Assembly: GCA_034440635.1 (NCBI GenBank)
Contig: JAOTON010002121.1
Coordinates: 292,394-356,393, forward strand
Reading direction: 5' to 3'
DNA: 64,000 nucleotides
DNA from: Lepas anatifera
Taxonomy: Eukaryota > Arthropoda > Thecostraca > Lepadidae
How positions within the stretch are numbered: the stretch's first letter is position 1; every line of letters begins with the position of its first letter. A model generated the notes under the pieces. That model was not told the origin of the DNA. It saw nothing but the letters and a program-made list of their open reading frames with translations, and ran no database searches. This document shows positions 55,323 to 64,000 of the stretch, piece after piece. Both the position numbers and the translations under genes were made by a program.

Positions 55323-56123
55323 TTAACATGCGCATTGACGGGGGCAGGTACCCGGCCCCTCGGGTTTTTCGGAGGAGACAAAATAAAAACGGCGGCGCGT
55401 AGCCCCGCCTTACTTGGTTTACCTTTTTTATCAGATCATTTTTACAAATTTTAGCAAAACGTTAAGGTAAGGTAATCTCACGTGAGGTCACCAGTGCAGG
55501 TCAAGTGACCTGACCTAAAAAAAGTTTAAGATCGCATAAGTCAGAACTGGGTGAACATATCCCATTCAAACTCCTGGCACAGAATGGGCACACCGAATTA
55601 ATTCAACAAAATATGTTCCGGTATTTTTTATATCGATGACCTAAGGTCAGGTACGAGCCATGACGTCTCCATTGGAAGTACACGGGCAAATTGTTTAAAG
55701 GGAATTACTTGGAAATCTATGCTTTTAGAGCGTCTATGCTAACGGCATTAAGTTTGCTTCATCCTTTGCAGTTCTAATGGTAAGTATTGTGACCTAGTTC
55801 TACCCTGACCTGACCTAAGGATAGGTCAAATCTTAGATTTGACCCGATTTGACCTAGCAAGGTCGTATTATAAATCATTTGTTTCGGCTTGCTGCGAGCA
55901 TTCCTATGGTCTAAATTGTATCCCTCTATCCTTACTAGTTGAGATGCTATGACTGAAAAATGCTACAAATATTTTCTATAGAGATTTGAATGGGCTTCCC
56001 AACGCCGTTTACCGTTTTTTCGCTATCTAGCGTGGTTCTTGACATCTTTGGGGGGGCACTGGGGCAGATACCACCCCACGTCAATGCGAAGGTGGCTCAG
56101 ACCCTCGTCAATGCGCGTGTTCA
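55323..56123. mobile_element. F1 copy b (inverted relative to copy a)
   Basis: Left TTAACATGCGCATTGACGGG, right CTCGTCAATGCGCGTGTTCA, the last four bases being a mutated TTAA. The subterminal GGTGGCTCAGACC on the right equals the left subterminus of copies a and c, so orientation is opposite. Confidence 0.75.
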
Positions 56124-56295
56124 AAAAAGCTGACTGAAACAACCAAGCCCAAAAGGGGATGAAAACTCAAATATTAAATGTTATTAACAAAATATGTATG
56201 CATGTCCATAAAATAGGCATAAAACGTCAGAAAAATATCAAAAATATCTAAGGTATAAAAACAAAAAAACACACCTAGAAGTATAAAAATATACT

Positions 56296-57143
56296 TTAAC
56301 ACGCGCATTGACGGGGGTCTGAGCCACCTTTGCTTTGATGGGGGGAGCGGGTACCCGCCCCACCCCCTCCCTCTAAGACCTCGAGAACCACGCTAGGTAG
56401 CGAAAAACGTTAAACGGCGTTGGGTGGCCCATCCACTTCTCCATCGAAAATATTTAAACCATTTTTTGTCAGGCCACATTTAAGGTCACGAGAGGTCAAA
56501 ACATGCCGTCATAGGGATAACATGTAAATTTAGGCTTTTAGCCATTACATCTGAACAAGCAAAGATAGAGGAAAACAACTTGAACTATATTAATCCTCGC
56601 AGCACGCCGAATAAAATGATATATAATATGACCTTGCTAGGTCAAATCAAGGATTTGACCTGACCTGTGGTCAGGTCAAGGTAAAAATAGATAAAATGCA
56701 TATAATTAGAACGGTAAAGACAAGGCGAATCTAATGCAGTTAAAATAAACACCATCACCATCCGTTGCTAAGTTATTCAGTTAAAACAAGTATTCCTATG
56801 TATTTCTAATGGAGAGGTCATGGCTTGTACCTGGCCTTAGGTCATCGATATCAAAAATACCGGAACACATTTTAGAGAATTCTTGGGGGCCATCGTGTGA
56901 TATGAGTTTCAATGGGATAAGTTCACCCTGTTCCGACTTATGCTATCTTAAATTTTAAGGCCAGGTCACTTGACCTGTACTAGTGGCCTGACCTGAGATG
57001 ACCTAAGCTCAAAACTTTGAAAAAAATTGTAAAAATGATGAGGAAAAGGTATGCCAAGTACGGAGGCGCTACGCGCCGCTGTTTTTATGCTATCTCCGAA
57101 AAACCCGAGGGCGTAACCGTCAAACCATCAATGGGCGTATTAA
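56296..57143. mobile_element. F1 copy c
   Basis: TTAA at 56296-56299 and 57140-57143. The left TIR TTAACACGCGCATTGACGGG is perfect; the right TIR is decayed (CATCAATGGGCGTATTAA). It is 848 bp long, like copy a, in the same orientation, and follows it closely. The ORF that begins at 57017 runs from its last 127 bases into the flank. Confidence 0.75.
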
Positions 57144-57216
57144 AGCCAATTCACAAACCAGTCTCACCCCTCACACTCAGCACAAAGCGAATCATCTGTT
57201 TTATGCTGTTTTCTAG

Positions 57217-57358
57217 GCAGTTGGAAATTGCTTGCCGCCTCGCATTTTCACTGGTGGCGATGAGTGTGCTTCAAACTGGATTTAACCAGACTGCTGAACT
57301 AGTTCTCAGGGAAGACTGTGACAAATTCGGTGGTATCTTTGACATACCACCAGAGTAA
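57217..57358 (+). other. Candidate terminal coding exon (46 codons plus stop)
   Basis: A strong acceptor-like stretch, TTTTATGCTGTTTTCTAG, ends at 57216. The frame that follows (one leading base, then CAG TTG GAA) reads QLEIACRLAFSLVAMSVLQ, then TGFNQTAELVLREDCDKFGG and IFDIPPE before two stops (TAATAA at 57356). Base composition is more even than in the flanking MITE. The peptide is not recognised; no upstream exon or AATAAA was found. It may equally be chance. Confidence 0.3.
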
Positions 57359-59189
57359 TAATTTGCCCATCTCTGGGACAAAGAGCAGATGCAGGTACCA
57401 TTGGTACCATCGCCCTTTCGATAGCAAATGGAAATTTCCGCGACGCTTTAGCAAATATGCTAGCACATAAAACCACATTTCAAGGATTTCGAACGAAATT
57501 TAGATCAAGGCTTATTGGAGGTTATTTTCTGATTAAATTGAGGCTTATTGCTGGTTTAACCTATCCTAACATTAACCCGATCTGACTTAACTGTTTCTGG
57601 TGCATATCGTAGGGATATTTTGTCCGGCCACCAAACTGAGCTAGCGTTGTGGGCCTCTCACTCGTTTTCGTCTCGGACCGTATGGAAGCTCGGGAAGAAA
57701 CGTGAAGGCATTAGATAGCCTGTAAGAAATTATGAACAAAACTATAACATTCACTTTTTGGGCCAGGTAGAGGCTATAACATTAACAGGCTATAGAGGTA
57801 GAGGCTATGACAGGTGAAAGAAGGTGACAGATTTGTGACCGGTTTTTGGCTCTAGTCTGTGATCGAGCTTAGTGAGTCAGTTTGTAGACATCATTGGAAT
57901 CCTCTCGTTATAACGATTTGAAAGATGGTTAACTTGATCATAGTAGGTCAACATGCAAACTTGACCTGACCCAAAGTTAGGTCAAGGTCTCAGTGTTGCT
58001 AAATACAATTGTTATGGATACCAATCGACTGGTAACGACAAAGCAAACACAATGGCTTCAAAATAAAAGTATATCTTTAATTCCAGCAAACTCACTGACT
58101 GGAGATTGAACACCTATCAAAGTTGTTCTAAATAACCTCTCAGAGGTCGAAAGGCCAAAAACAATCAACTTGGTCGTAGAGGGCGGCCTATGACACTGCG
58201 ATCTTCAGCGAAATAAGGTTTTCGTAGCCGTATCTATAGAGAAAGAGTCATTTGCCGGTTTTCATTTATGGTGCGCACCTGACCATTGGCCATCGATATT
58301 CGAAATCCCGTCAACACACATTGAGTTACTCAGTGGTCTTGTCATGTGTAATGAATACCCGAACAATATGTTAAACGTTCTTTCACTGCTGCCACTCAGA
58401 ACATTTTTTATGCGAATTCAGATGACCTGAGCTGTTAAGCTGACTTAATGGCCCGGACCAGAAATTTGAACACTTGTGGAAAAGATCCAGAATAAATATG
58501 CCAAATACGGCAGCGCTCCATGTCGGATTTTTTCCAACTCCTTCGGAAAAAACATCAGGGATGTTCAAACACACCCCTTTCTACAACCGGGCGAGGGTTA
58601 ATTTGACCGAGTTCGTGGGTTCCTATCGGAAATTTTGACTGAGTAGAACAAAGTACAATATCACGTTATCAATATTCTAGAACCGTTAGCCCAGCAATAA
58701 TCATCTGTGTTTTTTGGAATATTTAATCCAACTCACCCGGCTCATAGAGCTCTACTATACAGGACAGTACATCCCGTTAGTATTGCTACAGTATATATGG
58801 CCCTGTTAGTTAGTCACGTCTCGGTTCAGCTGCGATACGGCTACGCTGCCTTTGAAATAGTGTTGCGTGAGGGCGCGCCCGGATCAAAATAGGCCGCCGG
58901 CGATAATGAAGCATCGGTTCTAACTGCTGCATATCTAATTTCTTTTTACTCGAACCTCTTAGACTTCCACTTTGCATAAAAATGAGGTAAGGATTGAATG
59001 TATGATTATCGTTCTGCCTGTTTACACTCTGCCAATCCCCACCAGCCCTTGGGACATCGTTTGGATGCAAGGACAAACAGAAACAGCTATTATATTGGAG
59101 TGAGACACCAGAAAAAATCCTTGGGTAATCGAAGTTCATCCCTTAGGGCAGAAGCCCATTCAGCTACCGACAGACGTTACGTATTTCTT
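57359..59189. other. Spacer with a decayed F1/F3-like element
   Basis: 57900-58601 has interior phrases of the TTAA MITEs (GACCTGACCCAAAGTTAGGT, GCGCACCTGACCATTGGCCA) and ends CCGGGCGAGGGTTAA at 58601, an F3-type right end. No left end found. 57359-57890 and 58605-59189 hold nothing I can support; the short ORF 58707-58892 lacks motifs. Confidence 0.4.
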
Positions 59190-59225
59190 GGGTGAGCGAA
59201 GCTCACCCTATGCTGGGCGAAGCCC
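59190..59225. repeat. Two adjacent GCGAAGC mini-hairpins
   Basis: GGGTGAGCGAAGCTCACCC at 59190-59208 and GGGCGAAGCCC at 59215-59225 are perfect stems (8 and 4 bp) closed by the same GAA loop. d(GCGAAGC) is known to form an exceptionally stable DNA mini-hairpin. Context: anonymous spacer (59226-59764 has nothing else). Confidence 0.8.
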
Positions 59226-59764
59226 ATCATAAGCCTTAAACTTAAGGCCCGATAGGGTCAGAAGTTCTGGTAATCTAAAGTTTGACAGATTTTTGATTGA
59301 TTTGAACAAGAGTTACAACCGCTGGAAGATAGCTGTGTGTTGCAGCCTGGCGAAAATTGCCGGGGCTGTGGCTCAATAACGATGGGTCAGATCGAGCTGA
59401 AATCTTAGCCGACGAATCAGAGTTCCCCGGCTCGACCCTGACGAGATTCCATCCAAAGCCATGCCGTCAGGTGTAATGCTCCAGCTGGGTTGTTACATGT
59501 AGCTCCTATATTAGAAAGTCTCATCTTGAGTTGCTGTAATGGTCTGCGATAAGTTCCTTTGAACGGACGAGGACAATACAACTTCCGAAATGCAAGAAGT
59601 CTGACAAACTTTGTCATGAAACGAATATCCAGAAGAGTTCACCAAATACAATGCATTAGCCCACATAAACACAGAAGCATGAAAAAAATTGCCACCATCA
59701 AGCTACTATATAAAAAGGGGCTTACGAAGACATCCATCGCATGTGCACAAAACGCAATATGAGA

Positions 59765-60747
59765 TTAACCTTCGCGCCACCGGGGTCCGGCGCCACCTTC
59801 GTCCCACTGCGGTGGTTAGCGCAAATCTGCAAAGTGCATTACAAAGCTCGCGTGAATTCAGTAGGAAATTACTTCCATGTTAAAGCGCTTAGGTTAATGG
59901 TTTGACCTCCAAAGGTCAGGGTAGGTAACGATGGCCTATTTCCACTGAAATATGCAATGCTTAAGAAAGCTGGGCATAACGCTCATGCCGTTAGAGCTCT
60001 TGCAAGCCTGTAAAGTAAATTTGATAGGAAAATATCAGACCTTTTTCCGCTATGTGGAGCATAATGACCTCCCGCCAGTGGTTTGACCTCAGAGGTTACT
60101 TCGTAACCTCATATTACCTGAGGTCACGAGAGGTCAGAAAGCAACCTTGCCGTATATCAAATAAAAGTCAGTGATGAGCCATACACAATGACGTTTATAT
60201 CAGCGCTCTAGCTTGATTAGATCCAACGTTATCATCAAAATACTGCTTTTGACCCCTGGTGACCTGTGATGACCTCATATAGGTCAAAAGGAAGATGTTG
60301 TCCCTGGAATCCGTGAAAGGGTTTCCAAGAACGCTGTTGTGAGCAATCGGAGCATTTGAGATCATTTTTGTGACTTTTAGATCATATAGTTTTTCCCCAT
60401 GCTTTTTCAACGGGAGAGGTCACCTCGTGACCTGACCTCAGGTCACGAAATCGAAAAATCCCGGATATACATTGTGTAGACTCTGGAGGGGTCATGAAGT
60501 GTAGGAAGTTTCAAATTGATCGGCTTAGAAATGTAGCTCTTATAGAGCTCAAAAGTTGAAGTGAGGTGACCTTGGTTGACCTCGCCTGGTGACCTGACCT
60601 TGGGTGACCCGGGGTAAAAATTCAGGGATGGTGGGAAAATTATGAAGTGAGAGGTATAGCCCTCAACCGCGGTGCTGCGCCACGTCGTTTTCTGCTATCC
60701 CAAAAAACCTAAGGTTCCATCGATGGGCCCGGTGGGGCGAGGGTTAA
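59765..60747. mobile_element. F3 copy d (983 bp)
   Basis: TTAA at 59765-59768 and 60744-60747; left TIR TTAACCTTCGCGCCACCGGG, right TIR GGCCCGGTGGGGCGAGGGTT plus AA. Same orientation as F3c, with the F3b empty site near 59961 and the AGGTCA palindrome at 60426-60447. Confidence 0.8.
60426..60447. promoter_or_regulatory. Inverted AGGTCA palindrome in F3d
   Basis: Identical to 45913-45934 (arms CGTGACCTGA/TCAGGTCACG, CC spacer), although the surrounding copies have diverged. Function is not shown by sequence alone. Confidence 0.5.
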
Positions 60748-61474
60748 TCTCAAAGAGCAGCACCTAACATAAAAAAATGCGCACGTCAGGGCACTATTAC
60801 GCCTCCCAATTTACAATTTACGCCCCACTGAGCACTATTTACACCTCCCTCCCACAACGCATCGTGAGGTAGCCCTGCGATTGGCCCCACCAACAATTAT
60901 TGTATATTGAAAACTATGCCGCGCACAATGAAGGTGAAATTGGCCCAGGACAGTAGTGCTAAAGTGACTGCTAACTATCAAAGGTACCGCGAGATGGGTA
61001 AAATTTCTGTTTTGCTAACAACTTAGGACTAGCGAAGTCGAATGTTCAAAATTCGGTATTTGCGAATACATTCATTCGCCATGCAGGGTCTTGAAATGTT
61101 ATAAACCTGGGATTCTGATGTGATTTTAAAATCAGCGCCCCACAATGCATCTTAAAATACCCCAGGAGCCGTTTTTTCAAATACAAGTTTGCAAAATAAA
61201 TCATAATGTGCTTACAGCAAGTATTACATTGCCGACACTGTTTTTTGTTTGATATTTGGGTTAAGGGACGCGCCAACCAGTGCGGTCATTTAGCGCCCAT
61301 TTGATTTTCGGCTACGCTGATAGTCGAATTGGATATCAGTCACAGTTGGATAGACTAGCTAGTCCAATGGGTTAGGTGAGACAGTCAGAACATCCCCACT
61401 GTTGCGTTAAAAACCACAGACTATGTCTACTGCTTATCCGGGGTGGGCTATAAATGATTGTAAAACCAATGATT
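60748..61474. other. Unassigned spacer
   Basis: No repeat match and no convincing exon; short minus frame 61046-61276 has no motif. Confidence 0.4.
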
Positions 61475-62525
61475 TTAACACGGGCAGTGGAGAGGGGTGT
61501 GGCGTCAACGCACAGTGGAAGGGGTCCTAAAGTGCCCTCCCCCGAGATCTCAGTAACGAAGAGGGTTAGAAAAACTTCCGCAAGAAGGATGCGTGGAGGT
61601 GATAATGATCTACATTATGACCACGGTTTATTGACCTAGGGTAATATCTTAAAGGTCAAACGAGATTGCAAAGGCAAATCTGGGCCGTGCTGGAGACCTA
61701 TTGGGAAATGCCGTGATCATGCGGAAAAACGGGAATACACCAAAAGTGGACTAAAGTCATAGAGGGCGTACCACACAATGTCTCTGAAATTTTGAGATCA
61801 AGGTCATTTAAGGTCAATGACCTAAGACGCAGCGATATGACGTACTTCAAATACTGTACAATTTAACTGGAACCATAGCACCCTATGGGCGGAAATTGAG
61901 TGTTTGACCTTGAAAAAGGTCTTTGAACTTGACCTTAACCTTCAACAGCCTCAACTAGGAAGTCAAAGCATAACATACTTCCTACTGAAGATTGTCATCT
62001 GCCCTGAATACTGGGGTCACTGATTGTGACCTGTGGCCCTTTTTAAAATTTTGTTCAAGTTATTCCTAGCGCGGCTGATGGAGTCGGAGTCTCACTTAAG
62101 TCATCCATGGGCTTGTCACAGAGACCACGCCCCCAGCACCTAAACGAGCAACTCCCCACAATAAAGGGTTAATTTAGAGCCCAAATTTTAACGTCCCACA
62201 AAGCGCAGGGATGGCCGCCCCGCCCCTTGACCTTGAGTGTCATGCGGGTTGATCTTGATTATATGACGTTATGACGTCACCACTCGGTCTACAGTACAGG
62301 CGATCTGGTGCGACCGCGCGATTGCAGCGGTCTCAAAATATAGTTCGGACTTCGAAAGCCTATAAGTAAAAAACCATTGACCTATTTTTAAGATTATTTC
62401 ACTAATCAGCGCGCTCATGAATTCTCTCAGATGTGCTAAGTAGTGTTTCCGGCGGCGAACGGTTCTCGGCCACCTCGGAAAATAAGTGGGGGATACTTTA
62501 GGGCCCCCTTCACTGCGTGTGTTAA
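61475..62525. mobile_element. F4 copy b, carrying a SINE fragment
   Basis: TTAA at 61475-61478 and 62522-62525. Left TTAACACGGGCAGTGGAGAG, with a second start-like CAACGCACAGTGGAAGGGG 37 bp in, as in copy a. Right end CCCCCTTCACTGCGTGTGTT plus AA. TGACGTCA at 62272-62279. About 870 bp without the SINE fragment. Confidence 0.75.
62041..62226 (-). mobile_element. SINE family 1, 5'-truncated copy
   Basis: Aligns with 40095-40283, the 3' half of the tRNA-derived SINE at 40091-40454, but the tRNA head with the A and B boxes is missing. F4a shows the site without it. Confidence 0.7.
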
Positions 62526-64000
62526 TAAAAAGTACGCCAATATATTGAATGAAGCGACGCCGTGCAGTGCGGAAGGTAGCCTGCGCCATGCTTTTAAAAA
62601 CCTTTTCTAATTGCAGCTACGCCGGACCGTCATCTTGAAGTGGAGTTAAACACAAACATTTGTTGGCTTTGGTGTTGTTCTAATTTGTCTGAAACTTATT
62701 CCAAAGCTGGGGAAAAAGATGTCAACAGATAAACTGCAGCAAAATAGTGTCCAACTATTGCTTAGTTTCCATAGGAAAATATGATCCGGACGGGCCAGCT
62801 GATGCGGATAATGAAGGGGTCATTGCCTCCTTAAAGTGCTATTTCACCAGCACTTTAGCACAGGCCTGCGCCGTAGTGCTGACGGAATAACCATTGATGA
62901 AGTCGATTGGCAGTCTGATACAGATCACAATTTTACCAAGGAGACTAGGTCTTTTATTGATTTGCTGCCATTTGTGAGGTTCCCCAAGGGCAGACCATTG
63001 TTCCTAATCTTTCCCACACAGCTGGCCCCCTACCATCCAAGTGTTCCGAGCTTATTTTTGAATTACTTGAATCAGTAATTGTTTTTTCATATATAAACAT
63101 ATTTTCTGGCTCCAAGCAGAAAGCTGCTACAACACAGTATACTACAGATGTGTTTCAGAACAAATATGATGAAACAGATGCCAAGGTTGTCATAGTTTCG
63201 CTTAAATCTAACCATCCTATCATCATGGGGTTAAAAACATGGCAGTGCAGCAAGGATGTGTGTGTATTTCTATGGGTATGATACCATTTAGATAAAAATA
63301 ATAGAAACTTGCCTAAATGAGCATGGAATTAGTATAGACTGATTAGAATTAAGACATATTTAAACAGACATAATTCAAGAACAACTAACATATTTTTGGG
63401 TGTTCATGCCTGTCTTTAAGCCCACACACGCATCAAATGTGAGCCTACATTCATTGTGCAAGACCTATTTTATAAAACTATGGGATTATATTGTTTTTAT
63501 TGTAATGCAAACTCTAGCTTTTTATTTAAAAAAATTATATGTATTTTGCAGCAAATTTATTTTTGGATCTGTAACACTGATGAAGCCCAAAATCAACTAG
63601 GTGAAGTCCGGTATCAGCCCGACATATGAAAATGTCAGGTATTCCAGGGCCGGGGCCCGAATACTATTCATTTCCACAGGTATTCAAAGCCCACGGGCCT
63701 GCGCTGGGCTTTTGCCCCCCAGGCCTCCCCGGCCCGGAAAGTCCCCACCTCTAGTGCACAACCATGTCTGAATCCCGCTTCAATCAGATCTATCAGCGTG
63801 AACGCCCGCTGTCACTCCCCAAACTGCTCCCTTCTTTTCCTTGCGTATTTCGGACATGATGCTGCCACGTGTCTCTCACGGAGAGAGGGGACGCGCAGCG
63901 ACGTCAGAGCAGCCGCACGTCTCCCACAGCAAACACCGGTGGGTGGCCAAGGGTGTGACCGGTACGGGAAGCCGGCACAGGGCAGCAGCCTATTCACGCC
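62526..64000. other. Unassigned right end of the window
   Basis: Mostly AT-rich. The plus frame 62836-63078 (80 codons, ending PSLFLNYLNQ) and 63400-63600 have no recognisable motif and no splice context I trust. 63640-63760 is GC-rich with CCAGGGCCGGGGCCCG and CCCGGCCCGG in inverted sense, possibly MITE ends. Nothing can be named. Confidence 0.4.

Noticed and set aside
62836..63078. 80-codon plus ORF near the right edge
   Set aside because: Looks moderately protein-like but lacks splice or start context and any recognisable family.

Overview
The window is eukaryotic (animal) nuclear DNA with no recognisable intact host gene. It contains a 5'-truncated CR1/Jockey-like non-LTR retrotransposon, tRNA-derived SINEs, many terminal-inverted-repeat (TIR) elements without transposase, and long minisatellite arrays. 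This suits a marine invertebrate with a repeat-rich genome. A lancelet or other invertebrate deuterostome is my guess, but nothing here fixes the taxon. The usual prokaryotic features (operons, ribosome binding sites, rho-independent terminators) do not apply.

Positions 1-30.7 kb are a composite macro-repeat iterated about five times. Its modules are: A, a degenerate 136-bp array carrying a TGCGCATGCGCA palindrome; H, a hAT-like MITE; S, a 50-bp satellite whose unit contains the MITE's right terminus; B, 1.3-1.6 kb of AT-rich unique-like sequence; HP, a GC-rich hairpin; and C, about 350 bp. One iteration is split by an 8.1-kb element (5068-13167) with hAT-type ends and a perfect 8-bp target duplication. 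That element is filled by a 41-bp dimeric GGGCCC minisatellite and holds a broken non-LTR retrotransposon tail. The last iteration ends in a second satellite (28.6-30.7 kb) in which a 62-bp hairpin core alternates with triplet-repeat spacers.

Positions 30.7-37.3 kb hold a fold-back element with a nested hAT-like element, a small TTAA-flanked MITE, and the dead CR1-like element on the minus strand (EN and RT domains, four frameshifts).

Positions 37.3-62.5 kb are dominated by four related MITE families (called F1-F4 here). They begin and end with TTAA, have GC-rich TIRs, and are unusually rich in AGGTCA/TGACCT hexamers. At 38.3-44.4 kb they are nested several deep; copies elsewhere in the window give the empty sites that prove insertion at TTAA. 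Two SINE families sit among them. A few splice-bounded open segments (minus 47414-47533; plus 57217-57358, 50738-50837 and 12769-12884) are the only hints of host exons; none could be identified.

The last 1.4 kb and several spacers show nothing I can name. The modules do not form a pathway. What links them is amplification: short termini or subterminal motifs of DNA transposons appear to have seeded three of the satellite arrays.
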